The notes: generated by a model from the letters alone, not told the origin. DNA of 16,657 bases from Candidatus Rifleibacteriota bacterium (GCA_029565415.1 JAKQOH010000117.1:1-16657), one strand, 5' to 3'. Positions 1 through 8,134 are shown, counted from the stretch's first letter. Numbers and translations: made by a program.

Positions 1-1933
1 CCGCGACGGCGGCGATGACGATGGCGGCAAACATCAGCCAGAGGGCGAGCGTGAACAGTTGCAATCCGCTCAGGGCCGTTTTCACCGGGATAGCCGCCAC
101 GAGCACGAAGCGGCCGAGGAACGTCGCGGGCACCACCGTGACGAGCTGCTCCCCCTGCGCCGTCGAGCACCGTTCCATCAGCGTGCGACCGGCGACGCGG
201 GCCTGGTCGAACAGGGCCTGCACATCGGCGGGAATCGGCGCTTCCCTCCTCCCGAGCAGATGCCCTCCGTCGATGGTGTAGGCAGCGAGGCGGAAGCCGT
301 CGTCCGCGCCCCGCCTGGTGGTAAAATACTGGTTCAAATAATCTTTCACCGCCTCGTGCTTGCCCTTCACCATGTTGATGAATGCGGCGGGGTGCGCGGG
401 ATCGCGGATGACATCCCAGTACCAGAGGCCGCGCATGATGCTGAAATCGAGGTTGTGCACCCGATCGGGCTGGTCCATGACGGCAGACAGGCCCATGACC
501 GGGCTCTCGAAGGCCATCCGGGTCATCAGATCGACCTGGCGCCCTCCCTCGACGCGATCGGGCGGAATGAGTTCGGGGGCCTGACGTTCGAGGCCGATCT
601 GCGCCATGACCCGGAACACGTTTTCGATGCGTGCCAGCGCCTCGGGCCGTTCGGTCGAAACGACGAGCTCCCCCCGCACGTCCCGCAGCTCGATCTTGAC
701 GATGTCGAGCCTCTTTTGCAGGGTCTTGATGCGTCGTTGACGCGCCGACGGATTCCTGGATCGCAGGCCGGGATCATCCCGGACCCTGCGAAACGCCTGG
801 AGAACCCGGTGGCGATCCGCTTCGTAGCCTGCATCGAGGGCCTCGAGCAGAGTTTTTCCCCGCTGCCAGGCGCGGTCCATCAGGACACGGGAACGCTCGG
901 CCACCGCCGCCGATGCAAGCCCCGCCAGCCCCACGAGTGGAACGAGGGTCGCGAACAGAAAAAGCAGGATGAGTTTTATACGGACAGATATCCATCGATC
1001 ACGGTCCATCATGAGCCAGCGATACCAGAACACCAGCAGCAGCATGGCAAGCAGAAGGCCGCACGCATCAGCGGTCCGGCGCAGATAAGCGGCCCGGATC
1101 GCGGGAGTGGAACGGCCGAGGAGGATGCGGGACTCGCCGATCGTTCCGCCGATCCAGATCCTCCCGGCGGCCTCGACCCAGGGATCGTTTTGGATCAGCA
1201 GGTTCTGCGCCACAACCTCGGCCGTGGCCGTGGCACACCGCCCGCCGATTTCCCGCTGGGAGGATTTCGTTCCGCCGGGATCGATGACGAGCAGGGTGCC
1301 CGGATCGATCCGGACGCGGGCTGTCCGACGCAGAAGCTGATCGGGTGACGGCATGCGCCAGATCGCGGCCATCCAGGCCCCTCCGGCGTCGTCCCGGCTC
1401 CAGTACAACAAGCCATCCGAGGCTTTCGGACGGACGAGCATGCCCCGCCGGCCGGCCGTATCGAGCAACGAAACACGGAAATCCGTTCCGAGCAACAGAT
1501 CGATCGAGGTCTCGAACTCCCGGCTGCGGTCTGGCTGCTCCGTTTCTCCCGTGCGCAGCTCGTTCCAGAGAATCCGCATCACGGGCGGCGCATCGGCGTT
1601 CCGCCAGCCCATTCCCGTGAGACGGGCATCGGCATCGAACCGGAACAGATCGACGGGACTGCCCCACCGTTCGATCCGGCGCCGGCATCCCTCCAGCTCT
1701 TCGGTTGCGGTGGCGCCCCTGCGGCTGAGGGCATCGAACCAGGCCGCATAGAAGTTGATCGGATCATACCGGCTCTGCAGCCGATACAACTCGCTCCGCA
1801 GCTCCCCGAGCACGGCAGCACGACCGGCAGCCTCCCCGGCTCCGATGGCATACCGTGCAAGCACGACGCCGACGAGAATGGGTAGTATACCAAACAGGAT
1901 ATAAAAAGCCCCAAGCCGCACCAGCCGTTTCAT
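1..1933 (-). CDS. Membrane sensor, paralogue of the adjacent PP2C phosphatase sensor (partial, 3' end off window)
   Basis: This reading frame starts with ATG at 1933, 4 bp after the stop of the upstream sensor gene, and stays open to the left edge (644 codons seen). The N-terminus is a membrane segment (about residues 5-27, beginning MKRLVRLGAFYILFGI). A polar domain of about 250 residues follows, then two more membrane segments (about 283-305 and 312-335), a second polar domain, and a last membrane segment (about 626-644) at the window edge. The motif GLWYWDV, followed by RDPAHPAAFIN, at about residues 501-520 nearly matches the upstream protein (FLWYWDV, RDPGHPFAFIN at 509-526), and the membrane segments are colinear. 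The two are therefore tandem duplicates. By analogy the missing end should carry HAMP and PP2C/SpoIIE domains, which is inferred, not seen. It probably senses an extracytoplasmic signal. Co-transcribed with the two genes to its right. Confidence 0.85.
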   Translation of the reverse strand, partial: MKRLVRLGAFYILFGILPILVGVVLARYAIGAGEAAGRAAVLGELRSELYRLQSRYDPINFYAAWFDALSRRGATATEELEGCRRRIERWGSPVDLFRFDADARLTGMGWRNADAPPVMRILWNELRTGETEQPDRSREFETSIDLLLGTDFRVSLLDTAGRRGMLVRPKASDGLLYWSRDDAGGAWMAAIWRMPSPDQLLRRTARVRIDPGTLLVIDPGGTKSSQREIGGRCATATAEVVAQNLLIQNDPWVEAAGRIWIGGTIGESRILLGRSTPAIRAAYLRRTADACGLLLAMLLLVFWYRWLMMDRDRWISVRIKLILLFLFATLVPLVGLAGLASAAVAERSRVLMDRAWQRGKTLLEALDAGYEADRHRVLQAFRRVRDDPGLRSRNPSARQRRIKTLQKRLDIVKIELRDVRGELVVSTERPEALARIENVFRVMAQIGLERQAPELIPPDRVEGGRQVDLMTRMAFESPVMGLSAVMDQPDRVHNLDFSIMRGLWYWDVIRDPAHPAAFINMVKGKHEAVKDYLNQYFTTRRGADDGFRLAAYTIDGGHLLGRREAPIPADVQALFDQARVAGRTLMERCSTAQGEQLVTVVPATFLGRFVLVAAIPVKTALSGLQLFTLALWLMFAAIVIAAVA

Positions 1934-1937
1934 CCGT

Positions 1938-4775
1938 TCACCCATGCCGGCGGATCACGATCATGGTCAGATCGTCCTCCAGTCGCGGATCGGGGTGATG
2001 ACACCGGAAGGCGCCGATCAGTCCGTCGCGGAACAGCGCCGCGGGCTGGCCGGCTCCGGCCCGGGCGCAACTGAAGATGCGCTCGTAGCCGAACATCTGG
2101 CCCGAGGCATCCAGTCCCTCGACCAGTCCGTCGGTGTACAGCAGGATCGTTTCTCCGGGCTCGAGCCGCACCTCGACGGGATGGAGGCGGAGCCTGCGGT
2201 CGCCGGCTCCCAGGGGGAACCCCACGGATGTGAGTTCGGAAACCGTTCCGTCCGGGGAACAGCGAAGCGGATAGGGGTGGCCGGCATTGACGATCCGGAG
2301 CAGCGCGGTTTCGGGCTCGAGTCGGCCAATGAGGCAGGTCATCAGCTTGCGGCGTTTCATCAGCCGGAAGATCAGGCCATTGAGACGGTGCATCAGTTCT
2401 TCCGGCTCGACGCCGGACTCGGCGAACCGGAACACGGCCGTCTTGACCATGACCATGAGCAGGGCCGAGCCGGCGCCATGCCCCGTGACATCCCCGATGA
2501 CGAACAGCAGGGAACCGTCGTGCAGCCGCACCAGATCGCCGTAATCCCCGCCGAGCTCCGAGGCGGTCTGGTGGAACAGATCGAACTCCCATCCGGGAAG
2601 GCCCGGCATGCGGGAGGGCATCAGAGCCTTCTGCACGCAGCGGGCCATGTCCATCTGACGAAGGCGGCCGGCCATCTCGTTGAACAGCGCCATCAGATCG
2701 CCCAGCTCGTCTTTCTGGTCGGAGGCGAGCGTGATGTCGAACCGTCGTTTCCGCAGCGCGGCAAGCCCCATCGAGAGCTCCCCGACGGGAACGAGAAAGG
2801 TGTCGGCCAGGATGCCTCCGGTCAGGAACGCCACCAGGAGAATGATTCCCATGGCCAGGAGCAGGAGATCCCGGCCGGCGGCCCCTTCCCTGGCAAGTTC
2901 GGCTTCGGGGAACAGGGCGAACAGAGTGAATCCGGAGATCCGCTCTCCCGGCAACGCCGTCACCAGCCAGGCTCCGTCGTCGCTCGTCAGCCGGCCCGAC
3001 CAGGCCTGGCCCATCAGCCGCACCCGGGCCGTCAGGCGTCCGAGGGACGGTATGCCGGAGGCGACGTCGGGCAGCCAGAGTTCCCGGGAGGGTTCACAGG
3101 CCGCGAGACGCCACGCGACATCGCCGAGCGCTTCCCGTGACTGGAAGCGCCTGGCCAGGTATCTTCGGATCGCATCCCGGGTGTCCTGGGCGATGTTGAT
3201 GAAGGCGAAGGGATGGCCGGGATCGCGGTAGACGTCCCAATACCAGAGGAAGCTGCGCATGCCGATGCGGAACAGGTGCACCATGTCGGGATGAGAGATG
3301 ATGTAGGGGAAGCCCATTTCGGTGCTGTCGAACACCAGTCGCGCCATCGGATCGATCGTCTGCTTTTCCAGCGATATGCGACCGGGCGGAAGTGCCCGTT
3401 CCATGCAAACGCAGCAGAAGGAAGCGAAAATCCGCTCCATCCCCTCCAGCAGGTAGGGGTTGCTGGCGCCCCCCATGACGGTGCCGAACCGATCCCGCAG
3501 TTCGAGCCGGCCGAGGCGGCCGTCGCGCACCAGCTCGGTCGCGGAGGCGTTGGCCCCTGCGAGGTCGGAGCTCCAGCGGTGATCGTCCCGGATCCGGCGG
3601 AACTCGATGCCGTGGCGGAGAATCTCCTGATCGAACTCGCGGTCGATCCGCATCAGGATCTCCCGGCCGGTGTTCCAGACGTTCGTCATCCGGGTGTCGC
3701 GGCGATCGCGCAGCATGCGGAACCCCAGATATCCCAGCCCGGCGATCGGCAGAGCCGCGGCCAGGAGGAAGACGAGGGCGAGTTTCAGCCGGAGAGCGGC
3801 CGTTTCCATCGCCTGGCGCACGAGGAAAAATCCGAAGAGGGCGGCAAACAGCCCGCCGTAACCCACGCCGCGCCGCATGCGGCCGATGTCTGCATCGGAA
3901 ACGGCCAGGGAGGCGAGAATCGTGACGTCCCCCGTCGCTGACCGCATCCAGAGCCGATCATCGACGAGGCGCGTGGCGCCGCCCCCCTCGCGACGGAGGG
4001 CAGCGAGTTCCCTCGGCATTCGTTCGAGGCGGGGGCCGGCGACCATACGCCAGCCGCTTTCCGGCAGCCGAGCCAGCACCTGGAGGGAACGTCGGGCCTG
4101 CTTCCGGCCGGAGCGTGCGGCAAAGCGCATGAGCGCCGCCTGGTCCGGGGATTTCCAGAGGACGAGCAGGCAGCCGGACCGGTCTTCGGAGGAGGCCGGA
4201 CTTCGCCGCATCCAGAGGATGCATCCGTCCTGCCGGCGAACGCGAAAGGTCTGAACCACTCCTTCACGCCGCCGCAGGTCGGTGATCCGGAAATCACTTC
4301 CCAGCGCCGCGCAGAATGTTTTGAGAAGGCGCCGGTCCTCGAGGGAACGGGCGGGGGTGAGGGGGGAGACGAGCTGGGTCCACAGCTTCTGCATCACGAA
4401 TCTGGCGCGAAGCGGAGTTCCCGGGGGTGCCGCAAGGGCTCCGGCGGCATCGAACGGGTAGGTCTCGATGCCGGACTCCGCGGCTCGGAGAACGATGCTT
4501 TTCCCGCTGCCGATCGGAGAGAGACTCCGTCGAACGAGGCGGCCGGCGATGCGTTTCATCCGGCGTTCCGCCCAGGTGAAAGGGTCCAGGCTGCCTGCGA
4601 TGGGACCCATGAGGGCATCGAGGCGGGCTTTCACGGCTGCGACGCGGGATTCTTGCTCCGTCTGGAGGGTGGATAAGCCGAGGGCGATCAGCAGCAGGGG
4701 CGGAAACACCCCCAGAAGCAGCGGAATGAGCCAGAGCCTGCGGGCAGGTCGAGGGCCCGGACAGGCAGGGCTCAT
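1938..4775 (-). CDS. Membrane sensor with HAMP and PP2C (SpoIIE/RsbU-type) serine phosphatase domain
   Basis: A 945-residue protein. Membrane segments lie at about 14-34, 305-320, 331-351 and 636-659. The polar regions at 36-300 and 355-630 are probable sensor domains that I do not recognise. A HAMP-like linker covers about 660-710, and the PP2C/SpoIIE phosphatase domain runs from about 725 to the end. Metal-binding and family motifs are clear: GGDYGD (742-747), IGDVTGHGAG (760-769), NAGHPYPL (830-837), LLYTDGLVEG (878-887) and DDLTMIVI (934-941). Proteins of this type dephosphorylate phosphoserine on STAS-domain anti-sigma antagonists, and a STAS gene sits just upstream (21-bp gap), which makes it the likely substrate. 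The ATG at 4775 directly precedes a hydrophobic N-terminus. A truncated tandem paralogue follows after 4 bp. Sensor ligand unknown. Confidence 0.95.
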   Translation of the reverse strand: MSPACPGPRPARRLWLIPLLLGVFPPLLLIALGLSTLQTEQESRVAAVKARLDALMGPIAGSLDPFTWAERRMKRIAGRLVRRSLSPIGSGKSIVLRAAESGIETYPFDAAGALAAPPGTPLRARFVMQKLWTQLVSPLTPARSLEDRRLLKTFCAALGSDFRITDLRRREGVVQTFRVRRQDGCILWMRRSPASSEDRSGCLLVLWKSPDQAALMRFAARSGRKQARRSLQVLARLPESGWRMVAGPRLERMPRELAALRREGGGATRLVDDRLWMRSATGDVTILASLAVSDADIGRMRRGVGYGGLFAALFGFFLVRQAMETAALRLKLALVFLLAAALPIAGLGYLGFRMLRDRRDTRMTNVWNTGREILMRIDREFDQEILRHGIEFRRIRDDHRWSSDLAGANASATELVRDGRLGRLELRDRFGTVMGGASNPYLLEGMERIFASFCCVCMERALPPGRISLEKQTIDPMARLVFDSTEMGFPYIISHPDMVHLFRIGMRSFLWYWDVYRDPGHPFAFINIAQDTRDAIRRYLARRFQSREALGDVAWRLAACEPSRELWLPDVASGIPSLGRLTARVRLMGQAWSGRLTSDDGAWLVTALPGERISGFTLFALFPEAELAREGAAGRDLLLLAMGIILLVAFLTGGILADTFLVPVGELSMGLAALRKRRFDITLASDQKDELGDLMALFNEMAGRLRQMDMARCVQKALMPSRMPGLPGWEFDLFHQTASELGGDYGDLVRLHDGSLLFVIGDVTGHGAGSALLMVMVKTAVFRFAESGVEPEELMHRLNGLIFRLMKRRKLMTCLIGRLEPETALLRIVNAGHPYPLRCSPDGTVSELTSVGFPLGAGDRRLRLHPVEVRLEPGETILLYTDGLVEGLDASGQMFGYERIFSCARAGAGQPAALFRDGLIGAFRCHHPDPRLEDDLTMIVIRRHG

Positions 4776-4796
4776 CGACGGCAGCTCATCCGATCG

Positions 4797-5150
4797 TCAC
4801 TCGATCGCGGCCGCGAGCGCCGAGGCGGCATCACCTTTTTCGGTCGCCAGGTAGAAGAAGCCCGACATCTCGAGAACGGCCGAATGATGCTTGTCGAGCC
4901 CGTAAACGGCAAGGCGGCCGTCGTTGTCGTCGATGACCCGGCTCGCGATGTCCAGGAGAGCGGCCACGCCGGGGCTGCTGATCAGCTCGACTCCGGAAAA
5001 ATCGATGACGTAACGGGTGATGCCCTGCTGGAGCGAGAGTTCGACGTCACTCTTGAGGGTGGCGCCGCCGGTTCCCTCGAGGTAGCCGTTCACCGAAAGC
5101 ACGAGCACTTCCCCTTCGCGGCGGGGGGTGAAGGAAAATTTCTGGACCAT
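4797..5150 (-). CDS. STAS-domain protein, anti-sigma factor antagonist type
   Basis: A 117-residue single-domain STAS protein. The core runs YVIDFSGVELISSPGVAALL (residues 47-66), which aligns with the helix that carries the phosphorylated serine in SpoIIAA/RsbV. Ser58 and Ser59 are the candidate sites. The usual D-S-S-G is altered: I57 replaces Asp and P60 replaces Gly, so phosphorylation should be tested, not assumed. I chose the ATG at 5150 rather than upstream starts (5183, 5255) because homology begins here, GTGAGG lies just before it, and a promoter lies 30-60 bp upstream that would leave 5255 untranscribed. It is the first gene of a leftward operon with two PP2C-type sensors, which fits a partner-switching regulator. 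The partner kinase is not in the window. Confidence 0.9.
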   Translation of the reverse strand: MVQKFSFTPRREGEVLVLSVNGYLEGTGGATLKSDVELSLQQGITRYVIDFSGVELISSPGVAALLDIASRVIDDNDGRLAVYGLDKHHSAVLEMSGFFYLATEKGDAASALAAAIE

Positions 5151-5181
5151 GTCGCGCCTCACTCTCTTCCGGGTTGCCCGC

Positions 5182-5210
5182 ATTCTACCGTTCACAGAAA
5201 CGATGCGCAA
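5182..5210 (-). promoter_or_regulatory. Candidate promoter of the STAS-PP2C operon
   Basis: On the minus strand, TTGCGC (5205-5210) and TAGAAT (5182-5187) are separated by exactly 17 bp. The -10 box matches the sigma-70 consensus at five of six positions and the -35 at three of six. The start point would lie near 5175, giving a leader of about 25 nt before the ATG at 5150. Confidence 0.5.
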
Positions 5211-5226
5211 GGATGGAAACAGCCGG

Positions 5227-5258
5227 AAATAAAAAATGTGTCGGCGGCGCGACACATT
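5227..5258 (-). terminator. Rho-independent terminator on the minus strand
   Basis: A perfect 9-bp inverted repeat (AATGTGTCG at 5235-5243 and CGACACATT at 5250-5258) with a 6-nt loop. Read on the minus strand it is followed by a T tract (TTTT, A, TTT). It lies just upstream of the STAS promoter, so it would stop leftward transcripts arriving from the right. On the plus strand no T run follows. Confidence 0.6.
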
Positions 5259-5300
5259 GAAAGGGAGTTAGGGATATGGTTGTCGTCCCCGCCAGGTCGA

Positions 5301-5329
5301 TCTTCAAGTTGAAGAAGAACCTCACGTGA
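5301..5329. repeat. Two short palindromes, possible operator
   Basis: TCTTCAA-G-TTGAAGA (5301-5315) is a perfect 7-bp inverted repeat around one base. TCACGTGA (5322-5329) is a perfect 8-bp palindrome 6 bp further on. Such paired dyads suit a dimeric DNA-binding protein, but no promoter is evident beside them. Confidence 0.3.
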
Positions 5330-5381
5330 ACTTCATAAAGATGATCGGCACCCGGTTCGGGAATCCGAAGAGGGGAAGGAG

Positions 5382-5430
5382 AAAAAAATTCCTGATCGGT
5401 CGAACACCCTGATCAGATGCGGATCAGGAA
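5382..5430 (-). terminator. Second terminator-like hairpin on the minus strand
   Basis: TTCCTGATC (5389-5397) and GATCAGGAA (5422-5430) form a perfect 9-bp inverted repeat. Read on the minus strand a run of seven T follows (5388-5382). The 24-nt loop contains a further CTGATCAG, so a shorter alternative hairpin can form with the same right arm (CTGATC pairing with GATCAG, with GGT and ACC inside). It may end leftward transcripts from the transglycosylase gene, which has no terminator directly after its stop. Confidence 0.5.
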
Positions 5431-5517
5431 GTTTCGGGATTTTGGGGCTTCGTGGCCGGCGCGGGGATGACGATAGATACCCTGAACGCAACCAAACCAG
5501 TTTCGGGAGGCCGCCGA

Positions 5518-5742
5518 ATGAACACTGAATGCCTGATGACGATTCCCGAGTTGATGAAATATCTCCAGGTCAAGCGCAACACGATCTACACCCTGCGCAA
5601 GCTGGGCCTGCCGACCGTCAAGATCGGCCGCTCGGTCCGGTTCCGCGTGGCCAGCGTTCTGACCTGGCTCGCCGATATGGAACAGACCGGTCGGGGCAGT
5701 GTCGATGCTCTCGTGAAGAGCGACTCCTCGCATCTACTCTGA
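5518..5742 (+). CDS. Excisionase-like helix-turn-helix protein (HTH_17 / MerR-like)
   Basis: A 74-residue protein. Residues 6-52 (from LMTIPELMKYLQVKRNTIY to VLTWLADME) match the short winged HTH fold of excisionase/MerR-like DNA-binding proteins: a first helix with PELMKYL, a recognition helix around RNTIYTLRK, and the wing VKIGRSVRFRV. I chose the ATG at 5518 over the longer frame from 5452 because GGGAGG lies 7 nt before it. Despite the family name, no integrase or recombinase lies nearby, so it is more likely a small transcriptional regulator. Its targets cannot be read from the sequence. A small hydrophobic reading frame starts 5 bp after its stop. Confidence 0.8.
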   Translation: MNTECLMTIPELMKYLQVKRNTIYTLRKLGLPTVKIGRSVRFRVASVLTWLADMEQTGRGSVDALVKSDSSHLL

Positions 5743-5747
5743 CATCC

Positions 5748-5891
5748 ATGTCCGGCGCCGCGGCAGAGATCTTCGGCCTGCTGGCGTTCTCACTGACGGT
5801 GGGAACGCTGTTCAGCAGGACGTTTTTCGGCCTCGTCGAAAGCTGGTTCGACCCCGCCCTTCAGATCGGTCCCAGACGGCGCCGCAACTGA
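5748..5891 (+). CDS. Possible 47-residue single-pass membrane peptide
   Basis: An ATG 5 bp after the stop of the HTH gene opens a 47-codon frame. Residues 6-30 are hydrophobic (IFGLLAFSLTVGTLF) and the C-terminus is basic (PRRRRN), which suits a small membrane peptide with a cytoplasmic tail. There is no clear ribosome binding site, so expression would depend on coupling to the gene before it. I recognise no family. It ends 13 bp before the stop of the convergent transglycosylase gene. It could be chance. Confidence 0.4.
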   Translation: MSGAAAEIFGLLAFSLTVGTLFSRTFFGLVESWFDPALQIGPRRRRN

Positions 5892-5904
5892 AGGCCGCGG
5901 GATG

Positions 5905-7977
5905 CTATTTATATAGCCGCGTATAATTCCACCAGCTTCCCATGACCTTCTTGTAATAATCGCGCGTCTCGGGAAGAGGCACGCGGTCGAGGCGGGTCAG
6001 CACGGGAAGGTGCGCATATGGCCCCTGCTCGACTTTCCGGGTGATATTCCCCTGACCGCCGTTGTAGGCGGCTGCGGCGAGGAAGAGATCGCCGCCGAAC
6101 AGGTCGCGTAGGTATCCGAGATACCAGATCCCGAAGGCGATGTTGCGATCGACATTCCAGAGAGAGTCGGATCGGAACTTGCCCTTGATGCCGAGTTTGC
6201 CGGCGATCCATTTGCCGGTCGAGGGCAGGATCTGCATCAGACCATGGGCATTGCTGCGCGAGAGGATCGTCGGATTGAAGTGGCTCTCCTCGCGCATGAT
6301 CGACAGCGCCCAGTAGGGATCGATACCGTATTTTTTCGATTCGCGCTGGATCAGGGTCCACCAGGGGCGCGGATAATGCGCTCTCCAGGCCCACGCGGGC
6401 AGGCTCGCGGCGGAGCGGCCCTGTTCGAGGGTGGTGCGCATCAGGATCTCCCCGATCGCCACGGTCAGGTTGTGCTGGCCGGCCGCTTCGGCCGTGTCGA
6501 CGGCGAGCTTGAACAGGCCCATGTCCTCCGGGTGAGCGGCAAGAAGCGAACGTATTTCCTCGCGGGCGATCCCTTCGAAGGGGCTCCGTAACAGGGCGGA
6601 CCAGGCGGCGGCGCGGCTCTTCCACTTCTTTGCCGGGGCCGGGGTTTTGCCGTCCTGAGGCAGAGGGGCTTTCCGTCGGTCCGGAGACAACCAGTAGAGG
6701 TAGAAGGAGTGAGGGTAGACGCTCTCGAGACGCTCGAGCAGGTGTTTTCCCTCGGAAGTGGTCGTACCGGCACAGACGGCGGCATATCCCAGGGCATCGT
6801 CGGCGCGATGATGCCCCGGGAACGAGCCGGCCATCAACCGGAACCAGGCGGAAGCCGGCAGGTTGGTGCCGCGATCGAACCGCTCGAGGCCCATTTCGTA
6901 GAGGTGAACCGGCAGGAGCGAGAGCTTTTTCGCCGCCGCATCACCGCAAAGGATTTCGGCTTCGGCGAGGGCCATCTGGTCCTGGCCGGAGGTGAAGGCC
7001 GAGCGCATCAGCCGGTAGCGCGCCGCAAGGGGGTCGACGGGCGGTTTTCCCCAGGTGAGAGCGTCCTGGAACTCGGGCACGGCTTCGGCATGGCGTGAAG
7101 CGGCGCTGAGGATGTCGCCGCGGATCTGATGGGCGAAGGCCTTGGAAGCCGGATCGATGCCGGGCGTGGAGAGAACGCCGGCGAGGAGCGCCAGAGCCCG
7201 GTCGCGGCCACCGGCGAGAGCAGCGGCCTCGGCCTGGAGAATCACCCCGATGACGCCCCCGTGGGCTCCAAGGGCGGAGCGAAGGGTCGGAATCAGCCGG
7301 TCGACCTTCGCACCGAGTTTTTCCCGGGACGCGGCGCGGATGATCTCGACCCACTCGTCGGGGGTGAAGGCCCAGCCCGCGGGGGAGGCGACGATGGTGT
7401 CGAGCAGCTTCACGCTCTCGGCCATGTTCTGGTAGAACGCCGTCTCGGCGCGGTAGGCGCGAAGGGCCTCGAGAGCGGCGAGACTGCGTTCCCGGGAGGC
7501 GGGCGGATGCAGATCGATCAGGGCCTCGAGGGCACGTCCGCGCTGGTAGGGAGTCGCCAGACCGCGGGCGATCTTCGTGAGCCGCTCGAGAGCCGGGGCT
7601 CCGCGCAGTTTTGCAGCCAGGATGACGTAGGAAAGCCCGGCCTGACGGGCGGGCAGCCACTCCTCGCCGCGATTCAGCAGGTTTTCGCCGACACGGAGCG
7701 CTTCCTCCTCGCGTCCGGCCTGACGCAGGGCGTCGGCCAGCAGGGAGAGGCGGAGATCCTCGAGGACGGCGGACGGCCCGAGGCGTTCGAGCAGCGCCGC
7801 GGTCTGGGCGTGCTGGCCCTTCTTCGCGGCGGCCTGGACGGCCGACAACTGGGACTCGAACGATGCCTCCGCCGGAGCGGGTGCGAACGACGAGAGGGCA
7901 AGCCAGCCGGCCGCGCCCAGCGCGATCGCCGTCCAACCCATCGATATATATGATTTATTATATTTACACCCGATCAT
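5905..7977 (-). CDS. Soluble lytic murein transglycosylase (Slt70-like)
   Basis: A 690-residue secreted enzyme that cleaves peptidoglycan glycan strands to 1,6-anhydromuramic products. A signal peptide (about 1-38) ends at PAEA before SFES. A long alpha-helical, TPR-like superhelix follows (about 40-530), as in Slt70. The SLT catalytic domain lies at about 553-663: MREESHFNP contains the catalytic Glu (E564, directly before Ser), followed by GLMQILPSTG and AAAYNGG. The length is close to that of Slt70-type enzymes. I chose the ATG at 7977 rather than 8058 because GGAGG lies 6 nt before it and the signal peptide then begins at the N-terminus. The first codons (KYNKSYIS) are unusually AT-rich. 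It is single and convergent with the small genes on its left. Confidence 0.93.
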   Translation of the reverse strand: MIGCKYNKSYISMGWTAIALGAAGWLALSSFAPAPAEASFESQLSAVQAAAKKGQHAQTAALLERLGPSAVLEDLRLSLLADALRQAGREEEALRVGENLLNRGEEWLPARQAGLSYVILAAKLRGAPALERLTKIARGLATPYQRGRALEALIDLHPPASRERSLAALEALRAYRAETAFYQNMAESVKLLDTIVASPAGWAFTPDEWVEIIRAASREKLGAKVDRLIPTLRSALGAHGGVIGVILQAEAAALAGGRDRALALLAGVLSTPGIDPASKAFAHQIRGDILSAASRHAEAVPEFQDALTWGKPPVDPLAARYRLMRSAFTSGQDQMALAEAEILCGDAAAKKLSLLPVHLYEMGLERFDRGTNLPASAWFRLMAGSFPGHHRADDALGYAAVCAGTTTSEGKHLLERLESVYPHSFYLYWLSPDRRKAPLPQDGKTPAPAKKWKSRAAAWSALLRSPFEGIAREEIRSLLAAHPEDMGLFKLAVDTAEAAGQHNLTVAIGEILMRTTLEQGRSAASLPAWAWRAHYPRPWWTLIQRESKKYGIDPYWALSIMREESHFNPTILSRSNAHGLMQILPSTGKWIAGKLGIKGKFRSDSLWNVDRNIAFGIWYLGYLRDLFGGDLFLAAAAYNGGQGNITRKVEQGPYAHLPVLTRLDRVPLPETRDYYKKVMGSWWNYTRLYK

Positions 7978-8029
7978 GACACACCTCCGGATCGTTCGTT
8001 CCGGCATCGTCCCTGCCGGCAGCCCGAAC

Positions 8030-8058
8030 GTTGTACCGCAATATCCAGGCGGATGCAA
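8030..8058 (-). promoter_or_regulatory. Candidate promoter of the lytic transglycosylase gene
   Basis: On the minus strand, TTGCAT (8053-8058) and TACAAC (8030-8035) are spaced by 17 bp. The match is moderate (three and four of six). The leader to the ATG at 7977 would be about 45 nt and includes the palindrome CTGCCGGCAG (8013-8022). Confidence 0.35.
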
Positions 8059-8066
8059 CCCACGAG

Positions 8067-8095
8067 TTGAATAATGCGGCCGTGGGGAGTAGACT
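8067..8095 (+). promoter_or_regulatory. Candidate promoter of the ubiquitin-like operon
   Basis: TTGAAT (8067-8072) and TAGACT (8090-8095) are spaced by 17 bp, with a start point near 8102 and a leader of about 33 nt that holds the ribosome site GAGGGGAG (8118-8125). Its -35 box lies only 8 bp from that of the divergent transglycosylase promoter, so a regulator bound here could affect both. Confidence 0.45.
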
Positions 8096-8134
8096 ACGGA
8101 GCATCACATGTCTGAATGAGGGGAGCGCCAAACC

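Larger units (their letters stand above)
5151..5517. other. Gene-poor region between the STAS operon and the excisionase-like gene
   Basis: About 370 bp without a convincing gene. It holds the STAS promoter, two terminator-like hairpins on the minus strand, and two short palindromes, each listed separately. Two mini reading frames on the plus strand (5276-5329, 17 codons, with AAGGGAG upstream; 5341-5412, 23 codons, strongly basic) are too short to call. No clear promoter for the rightward gene at 5518 was found. Confidence 0.6.

Noticed and set aside
59..1348. Long plus-strand open frame (429 codons) across the left sensor gene
   Set aside because: It is the antisense of a real membrane protein with clear hydrophobic segments and homology to its neighbour. 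Its product is rich in His, Arg, Gly and Pro with no domain, as expected of a GC-rich shadow frame.
1944..3140. Plus-strand 398-codon frame opposite the PP2C sensor
   Set aside because: It lies opposite the phosphatase domain, whose motifs are unmistakable on the minus strand, and has low-complexity composition without hydrophobic or catalytic motifs.
5276..5412. Two mini frames on the plus strand (17 and 23 codons)
   Set aside because: One has a plausible ribosome site, but both are too short to distinguish from chance and resemble no known leader peptide.
5518..5742. Mobile element or prophage implied by the excisionase-like gene
   Set aside because: There is no integrase, transposase, attachment repeat or phage gene nearby. 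The HTH_17 fold is common in ordinary regulators.
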